64,000 bases of DNA from Oricola thermophila (GTDB taxonomy: Bacteria; Pseudomonadota; Alphaproteobacteria; Rhizobiales; Rhizobiaceae), in contig NZ_CP054836.1 of assembly GCF_013358405.1 (NCBI RefSeq), positions 2,170,001 through 2,234,000 of the forward strand, read 5' to 3'. Position numbers and translations under genes: made by a program. Under the pieces are notes generated by a model, which worked only from the letters and a program-made list of their open reading frames with translations, did not search any database and had not been told where the DNA came from. Below, piece by piece: positions 10,786 to 20,352 of the stretch (its first letter is position 1; each line of letters opens with the position of its first letter).

Positions 10786-12108
10786 ATGACAGTAGAGACG
10801 ACGCGTCTCTCGAACGGCATTACGGTTGCCACACAACGGTTCGGGCATGTGGAAAGCGTATCGCTCGGCGTGTGGATCAAGGCCGGATCGCGCAACGAGC
10901 TGGAAAACGAGCATGGTATCGCGCACATGCTCGAGCACATGGCATTCAAGGGCACAGTGCGGCGCGACGCGCGCACGATCGCCGAGGAAATCGAGAATGT
11001 CGGCGGCGAGATCAACGCCGCGACAAGCGTCGAGACAACCTCCTACTTCGTCCGCGTCCTGAAGGACGACGTCCCCCTCGCCCTCGATCTCCTCTCCGAC
11101 ATTCTCCAGAATTCCAAATTCGACACCGATGAGCTGGAGCGCGAGAAACACGTCGTGCTGCAGGAACTGGGTGCTGCCGACGACACGCCGGACGATGCGG
11201 TGTTCGACCGCTTCACCGAAGCGGCCTTCCGTCACCAGCCCATAGGGCGCGCCATTCTCGGAACGCGCGAGACGATTTCCTCTTTCACGCCCGAACAGAT
11301 CCGTACATATATCGACCGCGAATATTGCGGCGAGCGCATGGTCATAGCAGCGACCGGTGCGATCGATCATGACGCCTTCGTCCAGCTCGCCGAGCGCTAT
11401 TTCGGCTCCATACAGACAAAGCCGAAGGGCAAGGCCGTGTCGCTTGCGCACTACGTCGGCGGCGACTATCGCGAGCACCGGCAGTTGCAGGACACCCAGT
11501 TCCTGCTCGGCTTCGAGGGCCGCGCCTACCACGTGCGCGATTTCTACGCCTCGCAGGTGCTCGCCATGCTTCTCGGCGGCGGCATGTCTTCACGCCTTTT
11601 CCAGGAAGTGCGCGAGAAACGCGGCATCTGCTACTCGATCTACGCTTTCCACTGGGGCTTCTCGGATACCGGCATCTTCGGCATCCACGCGGCGACCGAG
11701 CCGGGAGACCTGGATGAGCTGGTTCATCTCGTGCTGAAGGAGCTGTGTCGCGCATCGGAGGACATCGAACTTTCCGAGCTGGAACGGGCGCGGGCGCAAT
11801 TCAGGGCCGCGCTGCTGATGTCGGGCGAAAGCGCCCCGGCGCGCGCAGGCCAGATCGCCCGCCAGATCCTGCTGTACGGCCGGCCCATTCCGAACGAGGA
11901 ACTGCTTGACCGGCTCGACAAGCTGACGGTGGCGCGCCTGCGCGATCTCGCCGGGCGACTGTTCACCGCGTCGGCTCCGACCGTCTCGGCCATCGGCCCT
12001 GTCGACCGCCTCATGGACATCGAATCCATTCGATCGGAACTCATGGCTGGCGCAGGGTCCGACGGCTATGTTGGTCGGCGTGTCGACGCGCGTCTCGCGG
12101 TCGGCTAA
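10786..12108 (+). CDS. M16 family zinc metallopeptidase
   Basis: A 440-residue insulinase/MPP-beta-like peptidase. The inverted zinc motif HMLEH is at residues 47-51 (ligands H47 and H51, catalytic E50) and the third ligand is E127 in VLQELG. The C-terminal inactive-like half is also present. Substrates are unknown; relatives cut small peptides. The ATG at 10786 follows GGGAG by 7 bases. A GC-rich hairpin (10754-10770) precedes it. It is the second gene of the thrC operon. Confidence 0.93.
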   Translation: MTVETTRLSNGITVATQRFGHVESVSLGVWIKAGSRNELENEHGIAHMLEHMAFKGTVRRDARTIAEEIENVGGEINAATSVETTSYFVRVLKDDVPLALDLLSDILQNSKFDTDELEREKHVVLQELGAADDTPDDAVFDRFTEAAFRHQPIGRAILGTRETISSFTPEQIRTYIDREYCGERMVIAATGAIDHDAFVQLAERYFGSIQTKPKGKAVSLAHYVGGDYREHRQLQDTQFLLGFEGRAYHVRDFYASQVLAMLLGGGMSSRLFQEVREKRGICYSIYAFHWGFSDTGIFGIHAATEPGDLDELVHLVLKELCRASEDIELSELERARAQFRAALLMSGESAPARAGQIARQILLYGRPIPNEELLDRLDKLTVARLRDLAGRLFTASAPTVSAIGPVDRLMDIESIRSELMAGAGSDGYVGRRVDARLAVG

Positions 12109-12139
12109 CCCGTCGTCAACGACCGAACCGGTGCCGGAA

Positions 12140-12754
12140 ATGATTGCTTTCCCATTTCGCGGAACGCGCCAACAGGTCATAGCCGGCACGCGAATCCACC
12201 TGCGCCACCCCGACATCACCGATCATGGCGAGTGGGTGGCGCTGCGGGCCGAGAGCGCGGAATTCCTGAAACGCTGGGAACCGGTCTGGCCTGCCAACGA
12301 TTTCGACAAGGTCGCGTTTCGCGGGCGTATCCGCCGCTACAACAGGGAAATCGCGGCGGGCACAGGCTATCCCTATTTCATCTGCGACAAGCAGGACGGC
12401 CGCATCCTCGGCGGCATCACCCTCGGCAATGTGCGACGCGGCGTCGCACAGAGCGGCCAGATCGGCTACTGGATCGGGGTTCGCTACCAGGGCCACGGAT
12501 ACATGAGCGAGGCGCTCGGGCTGTTGTGCGAACAGGCGTTCACGACTTTCGGGCTCCACCGCCTTGAAGCTGCCTGCATTCCCGACAATACACGCTCGAT
12601 CCGTGTGCTTGAACGGACCGGGTTCGAACGCGAGGGCTATTTGCATTCCTATTTGAAGATCAATGGCATTTGGCGCGACCATGTGCTTTACGCTCGCATC
12701 AATCCGCACCACGAGCGTGGTGGCGCGACGGTGAAACTGGGTGAAAAGGCTTGA
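12140..12754 (+). CDS. GNAT acetyltransferase, RimJ/RimL-like
   Basis: A 204-residue protein of the RimJ type, which acetylates N-terminal amines (ribosomal protein S5 in E. coli). Key segments are YWIGVRYQGHGYMSEAL (acetyl-CoA site, about 116-132), FGLHRLEA, DNTRSIRVLERTGFEREG and the closing I.G.WRDHVLYA. The ATG at 12140 is chosen where homology begins. It lies 31 bases beyond the M16 stop and its stop overlaps the start of the EAL gene by four bases, so translation is coupled. Confidence 0.85.
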   Translation: MIAFPFRGTRQQVIAGTRIHLRHPDITDHGEWVALRAESAEFLKRWEPVWPANDFDKVAFRGRIRRYNREIAAGTGYPYFICDKQDGRILGGITLGNVRRGVAQSGQIGYWIGVRYQGHGYMSEALGLLCEQAFTTFGLHRLEAACIPDNTRSIRVLERTGFEREGYLHSYLKINGIWRDHVLYARINPHHERGGATVKLGEKA

Positions 12755-15690
12755 AGGCGACGGACCAGATAAATCGGCACCGCGAAGGTTTCGGCCTCCT
12801 GCGCTTCTGCGCGGCCTTGGTTGTCGCCGTTGCCGCATTCCTGACCGTTTTTTCCGTTCCGGCAACCGCGCTGGAAGCGATATCGATCGGTCGCAACGAG
12901 GAAGCCCTCGACCTGTCGCGCGCCGTGACCATCTACCGAAATCGCGGCGAGACCTTCCGCATATCCACCGCGCCGGGCATCGACGGCATCGTGCGGACGA
13001 TCGAGGTCCAGGCCACGCAGCAGGACACGGACGGCCACTGGGCCGTCTTCGCGCTGGCAAACACGACCGAAACCCAGATCGACCGGCTGATCGTCGCGCC
13101 GCATTTCCGGCTCGTCGGCTCGGGCTTCTTCTGGCCCGATCTCGGCTCGAAACGCATCGTGGCGATAACCCCGAGCGAGGGCTTCGCGCTCGACCGGGTC
13201 GACAGCCCAGATGCCGACATCTTCTCGATCACGCTCAATCCGGGTGCGGTCGTCACCTTCGTCGCCGAACTCGCCTCGCCCGATCTCCCGCAGGTCTATC
13301 TGTGGGAAGCCGACCAGTACAAGGACATCGTCAACTCCTACACGCTCTATCGCGGAATCGTGCTGGGAATTGCCGGGCTGCTCGCCCTGTTCCTCACCAT
13401 CATCTTCGTGGTGCGCGGAACCTCGATGTTCCCGGCCGCGGCGGCACTGGCCTGGGCCGTGCTCGCCTATATCTGCGTGGATTTCGGCTTCATCGACCGC
13501 TTTTTCGACGTCCAGCCCTCGGAAATCCCGCGGTGGCGGGCGCTCAGCGAGGTTTCGCTCGCGGCGGCACTGGCCCTCTTCCTGTTCACCTATCTCAACC
13601 TGAACCGCTGGCACGAACATCTGAGCTACGGCGCCATCGCCTGGCTTCTGGCCATCACCGCGCTCGGTGCGCTGGTGTTCTACGATCCCGCGCTTGCTGC
13701 CGGCATTGCCCGGCTGACATTGGCGGCCAATGCCGTGTTCGGAATTGCGCTGATCGCGGCATTTGCCTGGCGCGGCTTCGATCGCGCCATCATGCTGGTT
13801 CCTGCGTGGGCGCTGCTGATCGCCTGGATCGTCGCCGGCTACATGACCGTCTCCGGCCGGGTGGACAACGACATCATCCAGCCGGCGCTGGCCGGCGGAC
13901 TTGTGCTGATCGTGCTGCTGATCGGCTTCACCATCATGCAGAACGCGTTTTCCGGCGGCGCATTCCAGCAGAACCTGCTGTCGAACGTCGAGCGCCAGGC
14001 CCTCGCAGTCAAGGGATCCGGCGGCATAGTCTGGGACTGGGATGTCAGCCGCGACCGGCTGTCCACGACGCCGGACCTCGCCTCCGTGATCGGGTTCGCG
14101 CCGGGCACATTGCAGGGGCCACCGAAAAGCTGGCTGCCGTTTATCCATTCGGACGACCGCGACCGGTTCCGCGTGACATTGGACGCGGTGATCGAGAAGC
14201 GCCGCGGCAAGATCGACATCGCGATACGCCTGCGCGGCCCCGACAATCACTACAGCTGGTACGCCGTGCGTGCTCGCCCGGTCGTGGGCGCCGACGGCCA
14301 GGTGATCCGCTGCATCGGCACCATCATCGACGTTTCGGACCAGAAACGCGCCGAAGAAAGGCTGCTGCGCGACGCGGTGCACGACAACCTGACAGGGTTG
14401 CCGAACCGCGAACTGTTCATGGACCGGATTCGCAACGCGATCGCACTCGCCCATGTCGACGATTCGATGCGCCCGACGGTGCTGATCATCGACATCGACC
14501 GTTTCCGGCAGATCAACGAGTCGATCGGCATGGCTGCGGGCGACACCCTGCTGATCACGGTCGCCAGGCGGCTGCGCCGCCTGCTCAGACCGCACGACAC
14601 GTTGGCCCGCATTTCCGGAAACCAGTTCGGTATCATCCTGCTGTCCGAGACCGAGCCCGGAAGGATCGCCAGCTTCGCCGATGCAGTGAAGAACACGATC
14701 AAGGCGCCGATTTCCTTCGCTGAGCGCCAGATCATCCTGACGACCTCCATCGGCCTGGCAACGTGGACCCAGGCGCGTGCGCAGGACGAGGACCTGTACG
14801 GCGACGCGGAACTGGCGCTGTTCCAGGCGAAGCGCTATGGCGGCGACCGGGTCGAACCGTTCAGACCGGCCTTCCGCACCTCGGGCTCCGACAAGCTGCA
14901 ACTGGAGTCAGACCTCAGGCGCGCCATCGAGCGCGGCGAGATCACCCTCCTCTACCAGCCGATCGTGGACGCCCGGACGATGAATGTCGCCGGTTTCGAG
15001 GCGCTGATGCGCTGGAACCATCCGCGGCGCGGCGAAATCCAGCCGTCGGAATTCATCGCCATCGCCGAACGATCCGACCTGATCGTCGAACTTGGCGATC
15101 ATGCGATCGAACTGGCCATGCGCAAGCTGATGGACTGGGACCTCGCCCTGCCGGACGCCGACCTTTTCATTTCCATCGACGTATCAAGCCAGCAGGTGAT
15201 GACGCGCGATTTCGCCGACACCATTTCCGGCATGAAGGCGCGCTTCAACTCGCGCCGACATACGCTGCGACTCGAGATTACCGAAACAGTGCTCATGCAA
15301 AATCCGGAGCACAACGCACGTGTTCTGGGGCGTGTGAAGGATCTCGGGATCGGACTTGCAATGGACGATTTCGGTACCGGCTATTCATCGTTCGCCTATC
15401 TGTCCCATTTCCCCTTCGACACGATCAAGATCGACCAGTCGCTGATTCGAAACGACTGGTCGCAGCGCGATGTGCTGCTGGAGTCTGTCATCCTGATGGC
15501 AAACAATCTGGGCCTGTCGACCGTCGCCGAAGGCGTGGAGGCCAAAGAGGACGTCGAGCGCCTGCGAGGGATGGGGTGCCGCTACATTCAGGGCTTCGCC
15601 GCCGGCGTGCCGCTGACAGCGGAGGCGGCGACCGAGCTCGTTATGGAACAAAGCCCCGTCATCACCAACGACGATGCCGCCGCCGAATAG
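12751..15690 (+). CDS. membrane PAS-GGDEF-EAL protein, probable c-di-GMP phosphodiesterase
   Basis: A 979-residue inner-membrane signalling protein. The order is a signal-like segment (about 20-44), an extracytoplasmic domain to about 200, several membrane helices (about 205-410) in the style of 7TM-DISM sensors, PAS/PAC (about 425-540), GGDEF (about 545-700) and EAL (about 720-970). The GGDEF active-site loop is SGNQF near residues 622-626, so cyclase activity is unlikely. The EAL domain keeps FEALMRW near 748-754, ETVLM and DDFGTGYSS, so hydrolysis of c-di-GMP is likely. The start is TTG, overlapping the previous stop, which indicates coupling. Confidence 0.92.
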   Translation: MKATDQINRHREGFGLLRFCAALVVAVAAFLTVFSVPATALEAISIGRNEEALDLSRAVTIYRNRGETFRISTAPGIDGIVRTIEVQATQQDTDGHWAVFALANTTETQIDRLIVAPHFRLVGSGFFWPDLGSKRIVAITPSEGFALDRVDSPDADIFSITLNPGAVVTFVAELASPDLPQVYLWEADQYKDIVNSYTLYRGIVLGIAGLLALFLTIIFVVRGTSMFPAAAALAWAVLAYICVDFGFIDRFFDVQPSEIPRWRALSEVSLAAALALFLFTYLNLNRWHEHLSYGAIAWLLAITALGALVFYDPALAAGIARLTLAANAVFGIALIAAFAWRGFDRAIMLVPAWALLIAWIVAGYMTVSGRVDNDIIQPALAGGLVLIVLLIGFTIMQNAFSGGAFQQNLLSNVERQALAVKGSGGIVWDWDVSRDRLSTTPDLASVIGFAPGTLQGPPKSWLPFIHSDDRDRFRVTLDAVIEKRRGKIDIAIRLRGPDNHYSWYAVRARPVVGADGQVIRCIGTIIDVSDQKRAEERLLRDAVHDNLTGLPNRELFMDRIRNAIALAHVDDSMRPTVLIIDIDRFRQINESIGMAAGDTLLITVARRLRRLLRPHDTLARISGNQFGIILLSETEPGRIASFADAVKNTIKAPISFAERQIILTTSIGLATWTQARAQDEDLYGDAELALFQAKRYGGDRVEPFRPAFRTSGSDKLQLESDLRRAIERGEITLLYQPIVDARTMNVAGFEALMRWNHPRRGEIQPSEFIAIAERSDLIVELGDHAIELAMRKLMDWDLALPDADLFISIDVSSQQVMTRDFADTISGMKARFNSRRHTLRLEITETVLMQNPEHNARVLGRVKDLGIGLAMDDFGTGYSSFAYLSHFPFDTIKIDQSLIRNDWSQRDVLLESVILMANNLGLSTVAEGVEAKEDVERLRGMGCRYIQGFAAGVPLTAEAATELVMEQSPVITNDDAAAE

Positions 15691-15706
15691 GCGGCGCCGG
15701 CAACCG

Positions 15707-16354
15707 TCAGGCGTGGCCGCACTCCGTAACGAAATGCGCCGGCTGGATTCCGGACGAGCGAAGCAGCCGCTCGTACTTGGTCTCGTGATCCATGTCGAAC
15801 ACCAAGGCGGAATCGGCTTCAAGCGTCAGCCACGAATTGTCGAGTATCTCGCTTTCAAGCTGTCCCGGTCCCCAGCCCGAATAGCCGAGCGCGACCGCGG
15901 ACTGCCGCGGGCCGTGCCCGTTGGCGATCATGCGCAGTATCTGCGTGGTCGAGGTCAGAAAGACCGAATCGGAAATCGGAATGGTGGATTCGCCGCAATA
16001 GTCGTTCGAATGCAGCACGAAGCCGCGATGCTCGTCCACGGGACCGCCCATGCCGATCGGCGCGTGCGCGACATTCGACGGGATCGAGGGAACGCCGCTT
16101 TCCTCGAACACGTCAGTCTGCTCGACCAGATCCCAGAACGTCATGTCGCGGGGCTTGTTGATGACGAATCCCATCGCGCCCTCGTCGTTGTGGGCGCAGA
16201 TATAGATGATCGTCTGAGCGAAAAACGACGCGGAAAGCCCGGGCATGGCAACGAGGAACTTGCCCTCGAATTGCCCCGAATCCGCCTGATATTTCCGCCT
16301 CATCAGAATTTCCATGGGCGAGAGGGTACCATCGCTTTCGAAATTGGTCAGCAT
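15707..16354 (-). CDS. YqgE/AlgH family protein
   Basis: A 215-residue cytoplasmic protein with the family pattern GKFLVAMPGL, FAQTIIYICAHNDEGAMGFVINKP, MGGPVDEHRGFVLHS and LGYSGWGPGQLE. AlgH homologues affect alginate or stress-related gene expression, but the mechanism is unsettled. The ATG at 16354 is chosen over a much longer open frame because homologues begin near here; a later in-frame ATG (EILMRRKY region) is possible. It converges with the EAL gene, with a GC-rich 7-bp hairpin around the EAL stop codon. Confidence 0.9.
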   Translation of the reverse strand: MLTNFESDGTLSPMEILMRRKYQADSGQFEGKFLVAMPGLSASFFAQTIIYICAHNDEGAMGFVINKPRDMTFWDLVEQTDVFEESGVPSIPSNVAHAPIGMGGPVDEHRGFVLHSNDYCGESTIPISDSVFLTSTTQILRMIANGHGPRQSAVALGYSGWGPGQLESEILDNSWLTLEADSALVFDMDHETKYERLLRSSGIQPAHFVTECGHA

Positions 16355-16464
16355 TTTTGTTACCAGCTCCGCATCAGTGGTTTGCTGCCCGGTGGCAAAG
16401 AACGTAGGGATGGCGTTCCGGAAAACCGCCCGTGCCGCAAACCGCTTATGACCAGGAAACGAAC

Positions 16465-17289
16465 ATGACAATCCCGGCGAACACAAAGTCGACATGCATT
16501 GTTGCCGTATTGCTCGCGGTCTGGACACAGGCCGCGGAGGCGGGCGCGTCGGCCTGGCAGGACACTGAAGGTGCGCGTCTGCGCATCATTACCGAGGCAT
16601 GGGAACCGGGCACGGAGAGCCTGCGCGGCGCGTTGCAGATCGAGCTCGAACCCGGATGGAAAACCTATTGGCGCGAACCGGGATCTGCCGGCATACCACC
16701 GAGCATAAATGCGAGCGCAGGCGCGGAACGGGTCACGCTTCATTTTCCCGCACCCGTCTGGGTGGACGACGCCTATGGCTCATGGGCCGGGTACAGGCAA
16801 CCGGTCTCGCTTCCCCTGACGCTGGAACTCGAGAAGGGAGCCAGCGATGTCGTCCTGGACGTATTCCTCGGCATTTGCCGCGATATCTGCGTGCCTGTCA
16901 GCGCCAGTTTCGCGGTACCACTCGAAAGCCCTTCGGGTGCCACCCTGCAGACCATCCAGGTCGACACCGCCTTTGCAGGGCTACCGGACGGCAACACGGA
17001 AAGGCTGTCGATCGGCGAACCGTCATGGACAGCCGACGGGTTACTCGAGATCCCGGTCAACCACGCGCCGAAGGATGCCGACGGCGACACGCAATTGTTT
17101 CTCGCCGCCGGTACCAATCGCGGCTTCAGGAAGCCCGTCCCCGTTTCCGCAAGCGCCTCCCGGACCGTATTCCGCGCCGAACCTCTTTTCGATCCTGCCC
17201 AGGTCGGCACGCTGGAACTTGTCGTAACGACACGGCGCGGACCGGATTCGGCGGAAACAGTCATCGCGGTCGCGGCGCCGAACGGCTAG
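16465..17289 (+). CDS. secreted protein with DsbD N-terminal-like domain
   Basis: A 274-residue exported protein. A signal sequence (about residues 8-26, ending near AAEAGA) precedes a domain like the periplasmic alpha domain of DsbD/ScsB, seen in LEPGWKTYWREPGSAGIPP, FPAPVWVDDAYGSWAGY and the cysteine pair in LGICRDICVP. The membrane and thioredoxin parts of DsbD are absent, so it presumably takes electrons from another membrane reductant. Stand-alone forms are common in rhizobia. AGGA lies 8 bases before the ATG. A peroxiredoxin gene follows after a perfect hairpin. Confidence 0.82.
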   Translation: MTIPANTKSTCIVAVLLAVWTQAAEAGASAWQDTEGARLRIITEAWEPGTESLRGALQIELEPGWKTYWREPGSAGIPPSINASAGAERVTLHFPAPVWVDDAYGSWAGYRQPVSLPLTLELEKGASDVVLDVFLGICRDICVPVSASFAVPLESPSGATLQTIQVDTAFAGLPDGNTERLSIGEPSWTADGLLEIPVNHAPKDADGDTQLFLAAGTNRGFRKPVPVSASASRTVFRAEPLFDPAQVGTLELVVTTRRGPDSAETVIAVAAPNG

Positions 17290-17308
17290 TATCCGGTTCA
17301 CCCCTTCC

Positions 17309-17335
17309 CCGCCCCGTGCATGTCTCACGGGGCGG
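17309..17335. terminator. perfect 10-bp hairpin between DsbD-like and peroxiredoxin genes
   Basis: CCGCCCCGTG at 17309-17318 pairs perfectly with CACGGGGCGG at 17326-17335 across a 7-base loop. No T-run follows on the plus strand (AACACACCC), so it may be a weak terminator, an mRNA-stabilising end or a leader structure for the peroxiredoxin gene starting 22 bases later. Confidence 0.5.
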
Positions 17336-17356
17336 AACACACCCACGGAGGTAACA

Positions 17357-17848
17357 ATGCCCATCAAGATCGGCGACAGCATCCCGTCCCTGACACTGCA
17401 GAAGATAACGGACGACGCACCTGCCAGCATCACGACCGAAAGCCTGTTTGGCGGCCGCAAGGTGGTCGTTTTCGGCGTGCCCGGCGCCTTCACGCCGACC
17501 TGCACGCGCAACCACCTGCCGGGATTTGTCGAGAACCGCGAAACAATCAGGGCAAGCGGGATTGACGAGATCGTGTGCGTGTCCGTCAACGATCACCACG
17601 TCATGAAGGCGTGGGCGAAAGACCGCGATGCGCTGGGCAAGATCACCTTCATCGCGGATTGGGATTGCGCCTTCACCAAGGCGCTCGGCCTGGATGCCGA
17701 TCTGAGCGCCGGCGGCCTCGGCGTGCGCTCGCTCAGATACTCGATGATTGTCGACGACGGCGCCGTCACCGCGTTGAACCTGGAGGACAATCCGGGCCAG
17801 GCGACCGTCTCGGGCGCAGCAGCGCTTCTGGAAATGCTTGGCGATTAG
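17357..17848 (+). CDS. peroxiredoxin, Prx5/AhpE-like thiol peroxidase
   Basis: The 163-residue enzyme reduces hydrogen peroxide and organic peroxides in the cytoplasm. The peroxidatic cysteine is C49 in PGAFTPTCTRNH, the Prx5 signature; a further cysteine at C74 (DEIVCVSVND) is at the position seen in glutaredoxin-dependent bacterial Prx5 proteins. The C-terminus (RSLRYSMIVDDGAVTALN) is complete. GGAGG lies 6 bases before the ATG, a strong ribosome site. It converges with rnhA. Confidence 0.94.
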   Translation: MPIKIGDSIPSLTLQKITDDAPASITTESLFGGRKVVVFGVPGAFTPTCTRNHLPGFVENRETIRASGIDEIVCVSVNDHHVMKAWAKDRDALGKITFIADWDCAFTKALGLDADLSAGGLGVRSLRYSMIVDDGAVTALNLEDNPGQATVSGAAALLEMLGD

Positions 17849-17853
17849 CGCGT

Positions 17854-18303
17854 TCAGCGCTTGAAGGGCTTCATGCCCTCGCGCGCCAGCTCGTCGGCGC
17901 GTTCGTTTTCGGGGTGTCCGGCATGGCCCTTGATCCAGTGCCAGTGGATTTCGTGGCGGCGTGACAGTTCGTCGAGCTCCTGCCAGAGCTCGGCGTTCTT
18001 GACCGGCTTCTTCGCCGCCGTCTTCCAGCCATTGCGTTTCCAGCCATGAATCCAGCCGGAGATGCCGTCCTTCACGTAGGAGGAGTCGGTATAGAGCTCT
18101 ATGCGATGCGGTCCACCCTTCAGCGCCTCCAGGGCGCGGATCGCCGCCAGAAGTTCCATCCGGTTGTTGGTGGTCAGCGCCTCGCCGCCATTCAGCTCCT
18201 TCTCGACGCCATTGTAGCGCAGGATGGCGCCCCATCCGCCGGGCCCGGGATTTCCGGAACAGGCACCGTCGGTGAATATCTCGATCTTCTTCGTTTCGCT
18301 CAT
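17854..18303 (-). CDS. rnhA: ribonuclease HI
   Basis: It cleaves RNA in RNA:DNA hybrids. The protein is 149 residues with the catalytic acids in place: D12 ([16 protein letters not shown]), E51 (NRMELLAAI), D74 (YTDSSYV) and the C-terminal Asp near 138 (NERADELA). The basic handle region [10 protein letters not shown] is present. Its ATG overlaps the stop of thrB by four bases, so it is the last gene of an ispH-thrB-rnhA transcript, a standard alphaproteobacterial arrangement. Confidence 0.97.
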   Translation of the reverse strand: MSETKKIEIFTDGACSGNPGPGGWGAILRYNGVEKELNGGEALTTNNRMELLAAIRALEALKGGPHRIELYTDSSYVKDGISGWIHGWKRNGWKTAAKKPVKNAELWQELDELSRRHEIHWHWIKGHAGHPENERADELAREGMKPFKR

Positions 18304-19265
18304 CGGTCGAGCCCGTATTCGGTGACCGAGCGGATCGCTTTGTGAAACCGCATTCTGGCCAGATATTCCAACGGGTCTTTCTTGACGACAAGCGATCCTT
18401 CCGGCGTCATCACCCAGTCATACAGGCGCGTCAGCATGAAGCGTAGCGCCGCGCCCATGGACAGGATCGGCAGCGCCGCGATCTCCGCGTCGGAAAGCGG
18501 CCGCGTGGCATTGTAGGCGGCGAGAAGCGCCCTGCCCTTCGTCAGGTTGAAGGCATGGTCACGCTCGAAACACCAGGCGTTCAGGCATACCGCGAGATCA
18601 TAGACAAGCGCGTCGTTGCAGGCGAAATAGAAGTCGATGAAGCCGGACAGGCTGTCGCCCAGGAAGAAGACATTGTCCGGAAACAGGTCGGCATGGATCA
18701 CGCCCTCCGGAAGGTCCCGCGGCCATTCCGCCTCGAGCCGCTCCAGCGACGCCTCCGTCTCAGGTCGAAGGGCCGGATCCAGCGCGTCCGCATGATCCTT
18801 CGACTTCTCCCAGAGCGGGCGCCAATCCTCCAGGGTCAGGCTGTTGCGGCGCGTCAGTCCGAAGCCCTCGCCGGCAAGATGCATCTCCGCCAGTCCCCTG
18901 CCGACCTCGGCGCAATGAACCGGCATTGGCCGGCGCAGCCATATGCCTTCGAGAAAGGTCACCATCGCGGCCGGGCGACCGGCAAGCTCGCCGAGTGTCC
19001 CGCCGTCGCGGCGATGCACCGGCAACGGGCAGGACACGCCGCGCTCCGCCAGGTACTGCATCAATCCGAGGAAGAACGGCAGGTCGTCCCGGTTCACGCG
19101 TTTCTCGTAGAGCGTCAGGATGAACTGCCCGGTCGTGGTATGGACGAGGAAGTTCGAGTTCTCGACGCCTTCGGCGATGCCGCGATAGGATTGCAGTTCG
19201 CCAACGTCGTAGTCCGAGAGAAAGGCGCGGAGCTCTGCCTCGGTGATGTCGGTGTAGACCGCCAT
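18300..19265 (-). CDS. thrB: homoserine kinase (ThrB, APH-fold type)
   Basis: It phosphorylates homoserine for threonine synthesis. This is the 321-residue aminoglycoside-phosphotransferase-like form, not the GHMP form. The start [20 protein letters not shown], the GVENSNFLV nucleotide region, the catalytic loop [13 protein letters not shown] and the metal-binding [12 protein letters not shown] are all clear. It starts 3 bases after the ispH stop and overlaps rnhA by four. Confidence 0.96.
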   Translation of the reverse strand: MAVYTDITEAELRAFLSDYDVGELQSYRGIAEGVENSNFLVHTTTGQFILTLYEKRVNRDDLPFFLGLMQYLAERGVSCPLPVHRRDGGTLGELAGRPAAMVTFLEGIWLRRPMPVHCAEVGRGLAEMHLAGEGFGLTRRNSLTLEDWRPLWEKSKDHADALDPALRPETEASLERLEAEWPRDLPEGVIHADLFPDNVFFLGDSLSGFIDFYFACNDALVYDLAVCLNAWCFERDHAFNLTKGRALLAAYNATRPLSDAEIAALPILSMGAALRFMLTRLYDWVMTPEGSLVVKKDPLEYLARMRFHKAIRSVTEYGLDR

Positions 19266-19268
19266 GGA

Positions 19269-20279
19269 TCAGTTCTCCGCCCCGTTGAGGAAGGCCATGT
19301 CGGCCGGCTCCAGCGCGGTGTCGCGCAAATCGCGCATGACCGGGAAGTTCTCGGTCTCCTCGACCGTCAGCGCGATGTCGACGGTGACGTCGAAACGATC
19401 GCGAAACGCATCGATGATCTCCTGGACGACGATTTCCGGCGCCGAGGCGCCGGCGGAAATACCGATGGTGGACACCCCCTGCATGCGCGTCCAGTCGATT
19501 TCGCTCGCGCGCTGAACCAGAACGGCATCGGCGGCGCCGTGGCGGCGCGCCACCTCGACGAGGCGGCGCGAATTCGACGAGTTCGGCGCGCCCACGATCA
19601 GGAACATGCCGGTGCCCGGAGCCGCCTTCTTGACTGCTTCCTGGCGATTGGTCGTCGCATAACAGATCGATTCCGACGACGGCGCGGTGAGATTCGGGAA
19701 CCGTCGCTCAAGTGCCGCAACGATGTCGGCCGTATCGTCGACCGACAGCGTCGTCTGCGTGACATAGCCGAGGTTCTCCTCGTCCGGCACGTCCAGTCCG
19801 GACACCTGCTCCACCGTCTCGACCAACGTAACGGCACCTTCGGGCAATTGTCCCATCGTACCGACGACCTCCGGATGGCCTGCATGGCCGATCAGCAGGA
19901 CATGACGGCCAAGGCGCTGGTGGCGCATCGCCTGCTTGTGGACCTTGGAAACGAGCGGACAGGTGGCATCAAGATAGAACATGTGCCGGCTCTCGGCATC
20001 CGCCGGCACCGATTTCGGCACGCCATGGGCCGAAAAAACGACCGGCCTCTCGCGATGGTCGCCAGGAATGTCCGAGAGTTCCTTGACGAAGATTGCGCCA
20101 CGTTCGCGCAACCCGTCGACAACGAACCGGTTGTGCACGATCTCGTGGCGGACATAGACCGGCGCGCCGAATTTCTTCAGTGCCAGCACGACGATCTGGA
20201 TTGCGCGGTCGACGCCGGCACAGAAACCGCGCGGTTCGCACAGGCGGATCGTCAACGGAGGCTTGTTTGGTGCGTTCAT
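19269..20279 (-). CDS. ispH: 4-hydroxy-3-methylbut-2-enyl diphosphate reductase
   Basis: Last step of the MEP isoprenoid pathway, using a [4Fe-4S] cluster. The protein is 336 residues. The three cluster cysteines are visible: C20 ([11 protein letters not shown]), the one in DATCPLV near 106, and the one in ICYATTNRQ near 207. The HEIVHN histidine and AHGVP segment are also present. The ATG at 20279 is chosen where homology starts; a long frame extension upstream is rejected. It heads the ispH-thrB-rnhA unit. Confidence 0.96.
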   Translation of the reverse strand: MNAPNKPPLTIRLCEPRGFCAGVDRAIQIVVLALKKFGAPVYVRHEIVHNRFVVDGLRERGAIFVKELSDIPGDHRERPVVFSAHGVPKSVPADAESRHMFYLDATCPLVSKVHKQAMRHQRLGRHVLLIGHAGHPEVVGTMGQLPEGAVTLVETVEQVSGLDVPDEENLGYVTQTTLSVDDTADIVAALERRFPNLTAPSSESICYATTNRQEAVKKAAPGTGMFLIVGAPNSSNSRRLVEVARRHGAADAVLVQRASEIDWTRMQGVSTIGISAGASAPEIVVQEIIDAFRDRFDVTVDIALTVEETENFPVMRDLRDTALEPADMAFLNGAEN

Positions 20280-20352
20280 TCGGGAATTCCGGTTCGGTGC
20301 CGATTTGGAAGCCGGGCGCTGCATTGTCAAGCGCCCGCGGCCGCGCCGCGGC

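Noticed and set aside
12688..14901. 737-codon antisense frame over the EAL gene
   Set aside because: The opposite strand carries an unmistakable PAS-GGDEF-EAL protein; the antisense peptide is low-complexity and His/Gln/Arg-rich.
15679..15695. GC-rich hairpin around the EAL gene stop codon as a terminator
   Set aside because: The stem is only 6-7 bp, made of GCC repeats that encode the Ala-rich end of the protein, and no T-run follows on either strand.
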